A stretch of DNA of 64,000 nt from Erythrobacter sp. (lineage in GTDB: Bacteria > Pseudomonadota > Alphaproteobacteria > Sphingomonadales > Sphingomonadaceae). Of this stretch, positions 33,972 to 44,839 are shown in pieces (positions within the stretch are counted from its first letter, which is position 1; each line of letters opens with the position of its first letter). Both the position numbers and the translations under genes were made by a program. The notes beneath the pieces are model-generated. The model searched no databases. It saw only the letters and a list, made by a program, of their open reading frames with translations, and was not told where the DNA came from. Where the stretch lies: contig NZ_JASJAP010000003.1 of the NCBI RefSeq assembly GCF_030066995.1, positions 62,001 to 126,000 of the forward strand. Reading direction: 5' to 3'.

Positions 33972-36900
33972 GCTGGCGCTCCAACGGGCTGCGTGCCTGC
34001 GGACGGTGTCTCTGCAGGGGGCAAAGTTGGCGAGGTGGTGTTGCCCTTCTTCTTGCCCGTCATCTTTTCCGTGATGCTTTGCACGATTACATAGAGCGCA
34101 GGCACCGACAGCACCGCCAGCACCGTTGCGACGAGCATGCCGCCAAACACCACTGTGCCCACCGATTGCTTGGACGCCGCGCCAGCGCCGGAAGCGATGA
34201 GGAGCGGAATGACGCCCATGATGAATGCGAACGATGTCATCAGGATCGGGCGCAGGCGCTGTTTGGCGGCTTCCTTCGCGGCTTGCGCGATACCCATGCC
34301 CTCTTCGTGAAACTGCTTGGCGAACTCAACGATCAGGATCGCGTTCTTGGCCGACAAGCCGACCAAAGTGACAACGCCAATCTGGCCATACACGTTGAAA
34401 TCGAGGCCGCGCAGTTGGAGCGCGATCAACGCACCGAGCACGCCGAAGGGCACGCCCAGCAACACCGCGACCGGGATCGACCAGCTTTCATAAAGCGCGG
34501 CGAGGAACAGGAAGACAACAAGCACGGACAGCGCCATCACGACCGTTGCGGCGTTGCCGGTCTCCACTTCCTCTTTGGTCACGCCCGCCCATTCATAGCC
34601 ATATCCCGCTGGAAGGTGCTGGGCGGCGGTGCGTTCAAGCGCAGCAACAGCGTCGCCCGACGAATAGCCGGGCGCCGGAGCGCCATTAAGGTCGGCCGAG
34701 CCATAGAGATTGAAACGCGCCGTAAAGCGCGGCGCGGCCGATTTGCTGATCGAGACCACGCTGCTTAGCGGCACCATTTGTCCGGTCGTTCGGCTGCGCA
34801 CGTTGACGAGCGCGAGTCCAGAGATGTCCTCTCGGTAGTTTCCGTCAGACTGGACCATCACCTTGTAATTCTTGCCATACCGGGTGAAGTCATTGACCTG
34901 AGATCCACCGAGCAGGATTTGCAGCGTCTGGTAGACATCGGTGAGCGCAAGGCCGAGTGCCTTTGCGCGTTCGCGGTCGATCTCCAACTGGAAGTTGGGC
35001 GTGCCTGCGCTGAAGGTTGTCGAGATACGCCCGATTTCAGGCTGCTTGCTCGCTTCGGCGATGAAATCACGTGTCACATCGGCCAGTTCGCGAGCTGACT
35101 GACCCTCACGCGCTTGCAGCATCATCGAAAAACCCGAAGACGCTCCGAAGCCGGGAAGCGCGGGCGGACCAAAACCAAAAATCTGCGCTTCAGGTGTTAC
35201 AAAGCCCATTTTGTTGGCTTGCATGATGATCGCTTCAGCCGAGGTCGCTGCGTCGCGCTCGCCCCATGGATGCAGCTTTACGATCATGAGGCCAGCGCTG
35301 GACGCAGCGGTGCCCGAAAGCACGTCGTAGCCGGTGATCGACATTATCGACTCAACGCCCTCCAACTTTCCAAGCTTTCCGGAAAAGTCTCGCAGAACCT
35401 GCGCTGTGCGCTGGCTGTTCGCGGCGTCCGGCAACATCGCCTGGACGAAGAAAGATCCGGTGTCCTCATCGGGGACAAAGCCTGTGGGCGTGACCCGGAA
35501 CAGCAGCGCGACCGCGAACAAGACTATGGTTAGAAACACCGCGACGCGTTTGAGGCTTCCGGTCGTCATCCCGATGAACGCGCCATAGCGCTGGGTCAGG
35601 CGGTCAAATCCAGCGTTGAAGCGGTCGAAGAAGCGCGTGAGGATACTGCCGGATCCGCCTTCAGACTTTGGCTTGAGCAACATCGCGCACAGCGCCGGCG
35701 TCAAGGTGAGCGCGATCAGCGCGGAGAACATTGTGGAAACTGCAATCGTCAGCGCGAATTGCTGATACAATTGGCCGCTGACGCCAGGGACGAAGGCCAT
35801 CGGCACAAACACCGCGGAGAGCACAAGCGCGATGGCGACGACGGGGCCGGAAACCTCGTCCATCGCCGCGCGGGTCGCCTCTTTGGGGCTCAATCCCTTG
35901 TGCTCCATCTTGTGTTCAACCATCTCGACCACAACGATCGCATCATCGACCACGATGCCGATAGCGAGCACCATTCCGAACAAGGACAGCGTGTTGATCG
36001 AAAAGCCGAGCGCCTGATACGCGATCAGCGTCGCTAGCAAGGACACCGGAACGGCAAGCATCGGAATCAGCGTCGCGCGCCAGCTTTGCAGGAAGAGGAA
36101 CACCACGAGCAGAACGAGAATCACAGCATCGCGCAGGGTGTGGCCGACCTCCGCGATCGATTCCTCGACGAACTCCGAGGAATCGTAGACGATCTCGTAG
36201 TCAAAGTCGGGCGGGAAGCTCTCTTTCATTTCCCCAAGGCGGGTCTTCAGCTCTTCGGCCGTCGTCATGGCGTTGGCGCCAGGCGATAACGCGATGCCCA
36301 CAGCGGCCGCCGGCTTGCCATTGAGGGAGGCTTCCTGCGCGTATCCTTTGGCGCCCAACTCGACCCGCGCGACATCCCCGACACGCACCTGCGAGCCATC
36401 GGCGCCGCTGCGTAGGACGATGTTTTCAAACTCGCCAACCTGCGCGATCCGGCCCTGCAATTCGAGCGAGTATTCAAAACCGCTCGCGGTCTGATTTGGC
36501 GGTTGTCCCACCGCCCCGGGAGCCGCCTGAGCGTTCTGTTCGCGCACAGCGGCCACAACATCCATCGGCGAAAGACCCAGCGCTGCCAGGCGATCAGGTT
36601 TCAGCCAGATGCGCATGGCGAAGGGCGCGCCGAACACCGAGACGTCACCCACGCCTTGAACGCGCTTGAGCTCATCGACGATGATGTTGTCGAGATAGTT
36701 CGAGATGAACGTGCGATCGTACGCATCGGCGGTCGAATAGAACGCTGCGTACATCAAGGTGTCCGAGGAGGCCTTGCGCACAGTCACGCCGATATCGTTC
36801 ACCGTTGCGGGCAATTGCGGCGAAACCTGCGTAACCCGGTTCTGCGTCTCGACTGCGGCGATATCGGCGTCGGTTTCAAGGCTGAATTGCACCGTGATGA

Positions 36901-37165
36901 TCGAGCTTCCATCGGAGCCGGAAACAGCGCGGATCGATTCCATGCCGGTAACGCCGTTGATCTGCGAATCGAGCGGTGCGGTAACGCCTTCCTCGACCAC
37001 CTTTGCGCTCGCGCCGGGATAGACCGAGGTAATCTTGACTGTCGGCGGTGTAATCTCGGGATATTGCGCGACCGGAAGCGCTAACAGCGACAAGTAACCC
37101 GCTAGTGAGAGGAATAAAGCGATGACGATCGCGAAAACCGGGCGAACGATAAAGATGCGAGCCAT
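33968..37165 (-). CDS. RND multidrug efflux permease (HAE1 family)
   Basis: The 1065-residue AcrB-like pump starts MARIFIVRPVFAIVIALFLS. It has periplasmic porter loops (YPEITPPTVKITSVYPGASA) and the proton-relay segment in TM4 (FGMVLAIGIVVDDAIVVVEM, with the paired Asp residues). The second half repeats the fold (GLSAKNAILIVEFAKQFHEE). It exports hydrophobic or amphiphilic drugs. It is the middle gene of the three-gene operon. The substrate cannot be predicted. Confidence 0.97.
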   Translation of the reverse strand: MARIFIVRPVFAIVIALFLSLAGYLSLLALPVAQYPEITPPTVKITSVYPGASAKVVEEGVTAPLDSQINGVTGMESIRAVSGSDGSSIITVQFSLETDADIAAVETQNRVTQVSPQLPATVNDIGVTVRKASSDTLMYAAFYSTADAYDRTFISNYLDNIIVDELKRVQGVGDVSVFGAPFAMRIWLKPDRLAALGLSPMDVVAAVREQNAQAAPGAVGQPPNQTASGFEYSLELQGRIAQVGEFENIVLRSGADGSQVRVGDVARVELGAKGYAQEASLNGKPAAAVGIALSPGANAMTTAEELKTRLGEMKESFPPDFDYEIVYDSSEFVEESIAEVGHTLRDAVILVLLVVFLFLQSWRATLIPMLAVPVSLLATLIAYQALGFSINTLSLFGMVLAIGIVVDDAIVVVEMVEHKMEHKGLSPKEATRAAMDEVSGPVVAIALVLSAVFVPMAFVPGVSGQLYQQFALTIAVSTMFSALIALTLTPALCAMLLKPKSEGGSGSILTRFFDRFNAGFDRLTQRYGAFIGMTTGSLKRVAVFLTIVLFAVALLFRVTPTGFVPDEDTGSFFVQAMLPDAANSQRTAQVLRDFSGKLGKLEGVESIMSITGYDVLSGTAASSAGLMIVKLHPWGERDAATSAEAIIMQANKMGFVTPEAQIFGFGPPALPGFGASSGFSMMLQAREGQSARELADVTRDFIAEASKQPEIGRISTTFSAGTPNFQLEIDRERAKALGLALTDVYQTLQILLGGSQVNDFTRYGKNYKVMVQSDGNYREDISGLALVNVRSRTTGQMVPLSSVVSISKSAAPRFTARFNLYGSADLNGAPAPGYSSGDAVAALERTAAQHLPAGYGYEWAGVTKEEVETGNAATVVMALSVLVVFLFLAALYESWSIPVAVLLGVPFGVLGALIALQLRGLDFNVYGQIGVVTLVGLSAKNAILIVEFAKQFHEEGMGIAQAAKEAAKQRLRPILMTSFAFIMGVIPLLIASGAGAASKQSVGTVVFGGMLVATVLAVLSVPALYVIVQSITEKMTGKKKGNTTSPTLPPAETPSAGTQPVGAPA

Positions 37166-37174
37166 GATCTGCGC

Positions 37175-38350
37175 CTATTCCGCTTCTTGGGTCGAAGGGG
37201 CGCTCGCTTCGGGCCTGGCCGCTCCATCCGGAGCCGAGCCAAGGGGAGGGAGCGGTTGCACCGCGCTGCCCTGGCGCACCTTGCTCAAGCCCTCGACGAT
37301 GACGGTCTCACCGGGGGAAAGACCGTCCTCGATAATCCATTCGCCACCCGCCTGGACCCCGACCTTGACCTGGCGTTGCTCAACGAGGTTGTCTTCGCCG
37401 ACCACCATCACGAAGTAGGAACCGAACTGTTCGATGACCGCGCGATCAGGCACGCTGAGAGCGTCGCGTTTGATCCGAACCTGGATTTGCACGCGGCCAA
37501 ACTGGCCTGGGCGCACTTGCTGCCCTGGATTTGGGAAGACCGCGCGCAGACTGTAACTACCTGTGAGCGGATCGATCGCGCGGTCTGCAAAGTCTATCGT
37601 TCCAGTCTGCGGCAAGATCGTCCCATCGGAAAGGACCAGCTTTACTCCTGATTGAGCGCCGGCTCGTTCTTCGGGTGGGAGCGAGTTGAAGCGCAGGACT
37701 TCATCCTCGCTCGGGCTGAAATAGACCTCTATCTCATCCGAATTGGAAATCCGCGCCAGTTCCACCTGACCCGGCGCAACCAGTTGTCCAACGCTAACCG
37801 ATGCCTTACCGATCCGCCCGCTTATCGGTGCACGCACCTGACTGTAGGACAGCGCGATCTCCGTGTTGCGCAAGCTCGCCCTGGCGGCATCCACCTGGGC
37901 CGCGTTCGCCTTCGCGGTCGACACCGCGTTGTCGTAAATCTGTCGTGCAATCGCGTCCTCCGCGACCAGCGGTTCATAGCGGGCGACATCATCGTTGGCC
38001 CGCGCGGACTGCGCCAGCGCCGAGGCCAGTTGCGCGCGCGCCACGTCGCGCGCGGCGACGTATTCCTGCGCATCAATGGTGAAGAGAACCTGCCCCTGTT
38101 TCACAAGCGCGCCTTCGCGAAACCGCTGGCTGACCACGGTTCCGGCCACGCGTGGGAACACCGCAACTTCGTCTTGCGCGCGAATTTCTCCGATATACTC
38201 GGTCGAAAGCGGCTTGTCCTGCGCTTCGACCTTGTAGACGCGCACTGGCACGGGTGGCGGCTCAACAGGCTCGGGGTCGGAGCAGGCCGAAAGTAGCAGC
38301 AAACTCAGCGCGGCGCCCAGCGTGGAGCGGCTCAAAGCGTGTTTCATCAT
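37175..38350 (-). CDS. RND efflux membrane fusion protein (AcrA type)
   Basis: The 391-residue periplasmic lipoprotein has lipobox LLLLSAC and the MFP start VRVYKVEAQDKPLSTEYIGE. A lipoyl half-domain (VAVFPRVAGTVVSQRFREGA) lies before the coiled-coil hairpin and VRAPISGRIGKASVSVGQLV follows it, then the beta-barrel and proximal domains. It links pump and outer-membrane duct. It is the first gene of the operon. Confidence 0.95.
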   Translation of the reverse strand: MMKHALSRSTLGAALSLLLLSACSDPEPVEPPPVPVRVYKVEAQDKPLSTEYIGEIRAQDEVAVFPRVAGTVVSQRFREGALVKQGQVLFTIDAQEYVAARDVARAQLASALAQSARANDDVARYEPLVAEDAIARQIYDNAVSTAKANAAQVDAARASLRNTEIALSYSQVRAPISGRIGKASVSVGQLVAPGQVELARISNSDEIEVYFSPSEDEVLRFNSLPPEERAGAQSGVKLVLSDGTILPQTGTIDFADRAIDPLTGSYSLRAVFPNPGQQVRPGQFGRVQIQVRIKRDALSVPDRAVIEQFGSYFVMVVGEDNLVEQRQVKVGVQAGGEWIIEDGLSPGETVIVEGLSKVRQGSAVQPLPPLGSAPDGAARPEASAPSTQEAE

Positions 38351-38864
38351 CCCGATCCCAACTTCGAGCGCGCCGCCGCACGCTTCGAGTTATCCTTGAC
38401 CTATTCCACGGCTGCTCAGGCCCACTCGTCTTCGAACATAAGCGCACCCGTCCGGGCAACTAACAGCATGTGCGAGAACAAAGGGCCGCCGACAGCCGGT
38501 TCGTGCTTGTAGACTGGAGCTCAAACTGGACGGATTCGCCAATATTTGATCTCCATCTTCGCGAATACGGAGCGAAACGAGCGTGATTGCCGAAAATTTG
38601 GCAATTCGATCAGAATCCCTTTTGCAGAGCCAAGACGTCTCGCGCCTCGTCCTCGACCCATCACCACGGCTCTCTCGCTCCGGTGAACTCAAAGCCCTTG
38701 CATCCCTGATCGTCTGGCAAGTCATAGGCCTCGAAGCGGACCCTCAGTGAGCTTGCGAGACTGGTGCGTCATCCTTTCCTTAGCCCGTGGGAACGCCGCG
38801 TTCGAGCGACGGATGGTGGTTGTTCGGTGGTGCACGCGTCTTTTCTTGGTATCTTGCCGTGGCG
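38351..38864. other. divergent intergenic region between RND operon and Crp/Fnr gene
   Basis: About 510 bases hold no credible gene. Promoters of both the efflux operon and the Crp-type regulator should lie here. No clear palindromic FNR or Crp site was recognised. Confidence 0.5.
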
Positions 38865-39575
38865 ATGACGAAGGACGAAGCGGGCGAACTCATGAAGCGT
38901 GGCAACTGGCTTGCTACGCTCCCCGGCAACCTGGCGGACGAATTGGTGGCGAGCGCGATGATCATGCGGGCCGAGCCAGGACAGCTCGTTTACCGACTGG
39001 GCGATTCGCCGGGCGGGCTCTACGGCGTCGTCACCGGCTCGGTCAGGGTAGAAATCGAGACGCCGCGCGACAGCAGCAAGTTGATCGGCATATTGCAGCG
39101 CGGGGCGTGGATGGGGCACCGGCCTTCTTTCCTCGGGAAGACCCACCGGACGGCAACCTTGCGGGCCGTTGGTGACTGCGTCTTGTTGAATGTGTCGCTC
39201 GCATCGGTTCGCGAACTCTTGAGCCGCGGGCCGGATTGGGCGCTGGCGTTGGCCTCGCTAATGGACTGGTACGTACGAATTGCCGAGGTAGCCATCAGCG
39301 ATCTGATGATCCCGGAGCTGCGCCAACGTGTTGCCGCCACGCTTCTGCGCATGGCCAACTATCCCTTTGGCCTCCCCGGCGATGGTGGGTGGCTTGTGCC
39401 TCTGACCCAGTCCGACCTGGCCGAAGTCGCCAACTGTTCGCGCGACAACATTCGCCTCGCCATGGCGGATTTTCGAGCAAGAGGATGGGTTGAGAACAAG
39501 TACCGCTCGATCCGGGTGCTGGAGCCCAAGGCCTTGCGCGAATTTGCCTATGAGGAAAGCGGCGATCCGGCTTAA
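38865..39575 (+). CDS. Crp/Fnr-family transcription regulator
   Basis: The 236-residue regulator (from the ATG at 38865; the frame is open to 38787) has an N-terminal cyclic-nucleotide-binding-like barrel (GQLVYRLGDSPGGLYGVVTG). The C-terminal helix-turn-helix is LTQSDLAEVANCSRDNIRLA, with MADFRARGWVE. The cAMP-binding arginine and the FNR cysteine set are not evident, so the signal is unknown. It is divergent from the RND operon and could control it. Confidence 0.85.
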   Translation: MTKDEAGELMKRGNWLATLPGNLADELVASAMIMRAEPGQLVYRLGDSPGGLYGVVTGSVRVEIETPRDSSKLIGILQRGAWMGHRPSFLGKTHRTATLRAVGDCVLLNVSLASVRELLSRGPDWALALASLMDWYVRIAEVAISDLMIPELRQRVAATLLRMANYPFGLPGDGGWLVPLTQSDLAEVANCSRDNIRLAMADFRARGWVENKYRSIRVLEPKALREFAYEESGDPA

Positions 39576-39833
39576 GTCTAGGCTGTCTCGCCGTCGGTAC
39601 TCAGATCCCGCACTCAATTGTTCGGCCATACTGCGCAGCCAGAGGCGGAAGAACGCAGCGCATGGGCTGCGCGGGACGTGTCGGCTTTTGCCTGCAATGC
39701 GATACCGGAGGCTGCTTCCGATCCGCGCAAGAGGGAAGCTGCTAATCGCAAAGATCGAAGTGCGTGACACGAGAAGAACGCGAGCATACGCTCACAGACC
39801 AGGGGCACGATCGCCAAACAGGGGAGAACACGC

Positions 39834-42800
39834 GTGAAACGCATGCTAATTGGGCTGGGCCTAGCGATCTCGTGGGTCGGGACGACCACGTTCGCACAGG
39901 ACAATCCGAAAGCCAGTGCGGAACCTGCACAGGCTGAGGGAGAGGAGCTTCCCGAAGATGAGCGAGCCTATTTTGCCGCATTGAAATGGCGTAACGTTGG
40001 CCCTGAACGGGGGGGAAGATCAATCTCTGGGGCGGGAAGTGTCACCCGTCCCAACGAATACTATTTCGCGTCCGCTGGCGGCGGTGTTTGGAAGACGACC
40101 GACGGCGGCACCAGCTGGAAACCTGTGAGCGACGGCCAGATGGACACTGCCGCTCTGGGCGGCATCGCGGTGTGCGAGAGCGATCCGGACACGGTTTACG
40201 CGACCACCGGCGAAACGCAGATTCGCGGCAATATTCAGCCAGGCAATGGTGTCTGGAAAACCACTGATGCGGGCAAGACCTGGTCCAATGTTGGCCTCGC
40301 CGAAGTCCGAAACTTCTCGCGCGTGCGTATCCATCCCGAGGATTGCGACACCGTCTATGTGGGCGGCTTTGGTCATTACGGCGTCCCGAACGAGGACCGC
40401 GGCGTATTCAAGACGAATGACGGGGGCGAAAGTTGGCAAAAGGTTCTCTACCGCGATGAACGCACGGGCGCGGTCGATATTTCGATCGATCCAAACGACC
40501 CCGAAACGATTTACGCCGCGCTGTGGGAGGCATACCGGAAACCTTGGAGCATGAGCTCCGGCGGGCCGGGTAGCGGTCTTTTCCGCAGCACCGATGGCGG
40601 GCAAAGCTGGGACGACCTCACCCGAGCAGAAGGGATGCCTCAAGAGGGTGTCCTGGGAAAGATCGGCGTGAGCGTCTCGCCGGTCGATGCAAGCCGTGTC
40701 TACGCGATTGTCGAACACGAAGAAGCGGGCGGGGTCTATATCTCAGATGATGCCGGTGAAAGCTGGCGCCGGACGAACGACAGCCGATCGATCCGCCAGC
40801 GCTCGTTCTACTATTCGCGGCTGGTGGCGGACCCTCAGGAGAAAGACCGGGTTTACATTCTGAACGTCAACTTCTTCCGCTCTGATGACGCCGGCGAAAC
40901 GCTCGTGAAGATCGACGTGCCGCATGGTGATAATCATGATCTGTGGATCGACCCGACCAACAACAGCCGCATGATCCAGACAAACGACGGCGGCGCGAAT
41001 GTGTCCCTGAATGCTGGGGAAAGCTGGACCGGTCAGAGGTATCCGACCGCGCAGATGTACCGCGTCTCGGTCAGCAACCACTTTCCCTATTTCGTGTGCG
41101 GCGGGCAACAGGACAATTCGACGATTTGCGTCCCCTCACGAGACTGGAACCACGTAGACCGATTGGGCGACCAGTATGGCTTTGCCGCGGGAGGGGGTGA
41201 AAGCGGGTATGTTACCAACGATCCGAAAAACCACGACATCTTCTACGCCGGCAGCTATGGCGGCACCCTTACCCGCTTCGACTATTCGACCGGGCAGAAC
41301 CGCCGGATCAACGTCTATCCCGATAACCCGATGGGCTATTCCGCCGGGGACATTGCCGAGCGCTTTCAGTGGACCTTTCCGATTGTGTTCGACCCGCACG
41401 ATCCCCAGACGCTTTTCGTCGCCTCGCAGCATGTCTGGCGCACGCGCAATGAGGGGCAGAGCTGGGAGCGCATCAGTCCCGACCTGACCCGCGCGGATCC
41501 GATCACCATGGGCCCCTCGGGTGGGCCGATCACGCTCGACCAGACAGGGGTGGAGACTTACGCAACGGTTTTCTCGCTCGCGCCCTCTCGGCTCGAGCGC
41601 GGACTGATCTGGGCCGCCTCGGATGATGGCCTTGTGCACATCACGCGCGATGGCGGCGAGGTTTGGACCAACGTTACGCCTCCCGTTCTACCCGTGAACA
41701 CCAAGATTACGACGATCGAGGATTCTCCGCACGCCGAGGGCACCGCGTTCCTGACCGGACATCGCTTCTTGCTCGGCGACTTCAAGCCTTACGTCCTCAA
41801 GACCAGCGACTACGGCGCGAACTGGACGCAAATCGCATCCGGTATTCCGTCAGATGAGATTGCGCGCAGCATCCGCGAGGATCTGGTCCGGCCCGGCCTT
41901 TTGTACCTCGGTACCGAGCGCGGGGTGTGGACCTCGTTCAACAGCGGGGAGAAATGGTTCAAATTGCAGCGCAATCTGCCCGCAGTGCAGGTTTCCGACC
42001 TGGCGGTGACCGAGCGCGATCTCGTGATCGGAACGCATGGCCGATCATTCTGGATCATGGACAATATCGGCGTGTTGCGACAGCTCGAAGTGGGCGGCGA
42101 GCGAGGCCTGCAATTGTTTGAACCCGCCTTCGCGGTGCGGGGCGTCGATGAGGGCGTGGCGATCGACTACTTCCTGCCAACACAGCCGCAAGAACTGAAG
42201 CTGGATATCCTAGATTCAGCTGGAGCGCTGATCCGCAGCTTCGAGGGCAAGCTTTCGCGGTCGGAGGACGAGGATAAGAAGAAGAACGAGCCCTACGATC
42301 CGAGCCGCAAGGAACCCCCGCCCACAGCGGATATCAAGGCGGGGCTCAACCGTTTCACTTGGGACATGCGTTATCCTGGCTTCACCGAATTCCCCGGGAT
42401 GGTCCTGTGGACCAGCAGCAACCGCGGCATCATGGCCGTGCCCGGGCAGTATCAGGTGCGGCTGACGGTCGATGGTGAAACGCTGATCCAATCCTTCGAA
42501 ATTCGGCTGGACCCGCGTGTGACCTTGAACGATCCGAGCGATCCCGAGGCGCGCTTTGAGCTCGCCAGCGCGATCAGCGCGAAGGTAAGCGAAGCGAACG
42601 AGGCGGTCCTTCTGATCCGCGGCGTCAAACAACAGGTCGAGGCGCTGGGCGATTTACCGGAAGCCGGGCTTGCGGACGCCGTGACCGCGTTGGTTGAAAA
42701 CATCGGCGCGATCGAAGGGCGGATCTATCAGGTTCGCAACCAAAGCCGCCAGGATCCACTGAACTACCCGATTATGCTCAACGACAAGCTGGCCGGATTG

Positions 42801-43010
42801 ATCGGTACTGTTGAGGGTGCCGAGGCTCCGCCGACCGATCAGACATACGAGGTGTTTGCCCGGCTCTCTGCCGCGCTCGATACTGAGTTGGCTGCGCTCG
42901 AAAACACGCTCGACACCCAGCTACCGGCCTTGAACGCGCGGCTCGTTTCAGCCGGGTTCCAGCCTGTGGTCCGAGCCCCGCTTGAGGCCGTCGAAGCTCC
43001 CCCCGATTAG
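39834..43010 (+). CDS. secreted beta-propeller protein with Asp-box (BNR/VPS10-like) repeats
   Basis: The 1058-residue protein starts at GTG (GGGGAG ribosome site) and has a signal peptide (MKRMLIGLGLAISWVGTTTF, cleavage near FAQ). At least seven Asp-box repeats of form (S/T)xDxGxxW are seen: KTTDGGTSW, KTTDAGKTW, KTNDGGESW, RSTDGGQSW, ISDDAGESW, ITRDGGEVW, KTSDYGANW. They form a sialidase/sortilin-like propeller. A C-terminal helical and Ig-like region follows. Catalytic residues of sialidases are not obvious. It may bind or degrade peptides or glycans outside the cytosol. Confidence 0.85.
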   Translation: MKRMLIGLGLAISWVGTTTFAQDNPKASAEPAQAEGEELPEDERAYFAALKWRNVGPERGGRSISGAGSVTRPNEYYFASAGGGVWKTTDGGTSWKPVSDGQMDTAALGGIAVCESDPDTVYATTGETQIRGNIQPGNGVWKTTDAGKTWSNVGLAEVRNFSRVRIHPEDCDTVYVGGFGHYGVPNEDRGVFKTNDGGESWQKVLYRDERTGAVDISIDPNDPETIYAALWEAYRKPWSMSSGGPGSGLFRSTDGGQSWDDLTRAEGMPQEGVLGKIGVSVSPVDASRVYAIVEHEEAGGVYISDDAGESWRRTNDSRSIRQRSFYYSRLVADPQEKDRVYILNVNFFRSDDAGETLVKIDVPHGDNHDLWIDPTNNSRMIQTNDGGANVSLNAGESWTGQRYPTAQMYRVSVSNHFPYFVCGGQQDNSTICVPSRDWNHVDRLGDQYGFAAGGGESGYVTNDPKNHDIFYAGSYGGTLTRFDYSTGQNRRINVYPDNPMGYSAGDIAERFQWTFPIVFDPHDPQTLFVASQHVWRTRNEGQSWERISPDLTRADPITMGPSGGPITLDQTGVETYATVFSLAPSRLERGLIWAASDDGLVHITRDGGEVWTNVTPPVLPVNTKITTIEDSPHAEGTAFLTGHRFLLGDFKPYVLKTSDYGANWTQIASGIPSDEIARSIREDLVRPGLLYLGTERGVWTSFNSGEKWFKLQRNLPAVQVSDLAVTERDLVIGTHGRSFWIMDNIGVLRQLEVGGERGLQLFEPAFAVRGVDEGVAIDYFLPTQPQELKLDILDSAGALIRSFEGKLSRSEDEDKKKNEPYDPSRKEPPPTADIKAGLNRFTWDMRYPGFTEFPGMVLWTSSNRGIMAVPGQYQVRLTVDGETLIQSFEIRLDPRVTLNDPSDPEARFELASAISAKVSEANEAVLLIRGVKQQVEALGDLPEAGLADAVTALVENIGAIEGRIYQVRNQSRQDPLNYPIMLNDKLAGLIGTVEGAEAPPTDQTYEVFARLSAALDTELAALENTLDTQLPALNARLVSAGFQPVVRAPLEAVEAPPD

Positions 43011-43497
43011 AGCTCTAGGCGATTGGGAAGGGTCGGCCAGGGCGCCGACCGGAAGAGTAGTCTGCAATCACAATGGGGGGTAGCGCACCGCCAGGGCTCG
43101 AAGTCCGAAGAGTAGCGCGCGAATGATGCGGCGTTCGGCAGCGTTCCTGACGCTTTGAGCAATCGGTCGGTGCAAGTGTGGCGGCAGGAGCGTCGGTTGA
43201 GCGACCATCTTGTGCCAAGCGGAGACTGACGCGTATTTTGCGCTTCAGGGACTTCACCCAATTGGCCCCGGTGGCTATCGTGCAACTACGATGGTTCGAG
43301 CAGCCATCGATGGAGCCAAACGTGGGACTACGTGAACAGTGCGAAGGCGCCTTTTGGAGGGGCGCTGTCGAGACCCTTCGAACGAAAGTCGGGTCCGAAT
43401 AGCCTCTCGATAGGTTCACTTTGGCCTCGTTGGGGAAATGTACGACAGGCGTATCTCGCTTTCTGTTCAAGATCCGGCTTGTGGGGGGATTCTGGTT
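43011..43497. other. no gene seen between the propeller gene and the first SGNH gene
   Basis: The stretch has only shadow ORFs. It marks the left edge of the polysaccharide locus and probably holds the promoter of the following gene. Confidence 0.45.
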
Positions 43498-44628
43498 TTG
43501 AAAAACACGGCTCTGGTCGTTGCAAGTCTTCTGTTCAGCTTGGTCCTTGTCGAACTCGGTTTACGCTTGCTTGATCCGCTGAATGTTCAGCCGCACGTCA
43601 GCCGATCAATAGCCAATGTGCCGCTGGTCAACGACGAATACTATTTTTGCAAGGGTGGCCCCTCTCAGCTCGTGCCCCATCCGGTCGTTTTTTCGCGCGA
43701 TACGCCCAACCAATCCTACTTTGAGTTTCGCAACGATCGCGCTTCCTTCTTCGAGATCAACAGCCACGGGTTTCGTGGAAGTTTTGGCGCGGACGAGGGT
43801 AGGGGCCGTGTACTTGTTCTGGGAGACTCTTTCACCCGCGGAACGCTGGCCGACGAGACCGAGACAATTCCTGCGCTCTTGTCTGAATGGTCAACCGATA
43901 GCCATTTCGTGAATTTGGGGACCGGCGGCCATGGGACCATGCAACACGCTCTGACTTATCGGGAATTCAAGGATAAGATCCCTCACGAAGCCGTTCTGCT
44001 TTTCGCTTTTACAGGGAACGATCTGGTAGACAACATCCGCTTCAGCGAATGGCAAAAGGATCCGACGGCGCGCACAACAGAGCCGACGACGTCCCAATGG
44101 CTAAAGCAGATGGCCGTGAAGCTCTACATCGGAAAACTCTTGCAGGGCTTTTCAAACTCGGTCTCTCAGGAAAGCAAGTTTGCGTCCGCACCGACAGATA
44201 AGGAGCGCGGGTTACTTCTTAATTCTCTGGCGGATTTGTCGCAGGCGGTCGCTGAGAACGGAGCGCGGTTGTTCGTGTTCTCTTTGCCCGAGATCTCGGA
44301 ATTTGTTGGCAGTGACAAAGCGACCTTTCGTGAAGATCCGGTCGGATATGGCAACGCGGCGCGCGAGCTGATCGAGCAAGCGGCCAAAGCCAATGAGTTC
44401 ACCTACATTGATTTGAAACCCAGCTTGGTCGAGGCATCCGATCGAATGAAAGTCCCGACCACCGCGCTATTCGGTCAGCCCGATCACCATCTTCAAGAAG
44501 TTGCCAATTACGCTTTGGCGCAGACTGTGGCCGATGCGCTCGAGAATGAAGGTGTCACGGACTTTGCTCGTGACGCTCAGTTCATAGACCGGACCCGTTT
44601 TGATCCCGCTGCAGTGACGTGCCCTTAG
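43498..44628 (+). CDS. membrane-anchored SGNH hydrolase-like protein 1
   Basis: The product begins with an uncleaved membrane helix (KNTALVVASLLFSLVLVELG). It continues with GRVLVLGDSFTRGTLADETE, the GDS block with the catalytic Ser, and a plausible Asp-His pair late in the protein (FGQPDHHLQEVANYAL). The TTG at 43498 has GGGGGGA nine bases upstream and places the helix at the N-terminus, as in its neighbour. An ATG at 43438 (396 residues) is also possible but its ribosome site is too close. It may act on a polysaccharide or lipid ester in the periplasm. Confidence 0.78.
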   Translation: MKNTALVVASLLFSLVLVELGLRLLDPLNVQPHVSRSIANVPLVNDEYYFCKGGPSQLVPHPVVFSRDTPNQSYFEFRNDRASFFEINSHGFRGSFGADEGRGRVLVLGDSFTRGTLADETETIPALLSEWSTDSHFVNLGTGGHGTMQHALTYREFKDKIPHEAVLLFAFTGNDLVDNIRFSEWQKDPTARTTEPTTSQWLKQMAVKLYIGKLLQGFSNSVSQESKFASAPTDKERGLLLNSLADLSQAVAENGARLFVFSLPEISEFVGSDKATFREDPVGYGNAARELIEQAAKANEFTYIDLKPSLVEASDRMKVPTTALFGQPDHHLQEVANYALAQTVADALENEGVTDFARDAQFIDRTRFDPAAVTCP

Positions 44629-44839
44629 GACAGCGAGACTTGGCCATCGCTTCTCGACTCTTTACCGTTTGACGGGCGGTGCCAAGGTGGGACATGGAAG
44701 TTGATAGCGGTGAAATCCGGTGTCAGATTCTTTAGGACCGGGCTCGTCATTTAGTCGGCACGCGACAGCCAGTACGGATGCGGCTCTCCCCGGCAAATCC
44801 AAGGCTTCGTGATTGGGGCGCTCTCTGGAGTTTTGGTGC

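Noticed and set aside
38390..38725. 111-residue minus-strand ORF between the RND operon and the Crp/Fnr gene
   Set aside because: Its Arg/Ser-rich translation has no domain or ribosome site, and it lies in the region expected to hold two promoters.
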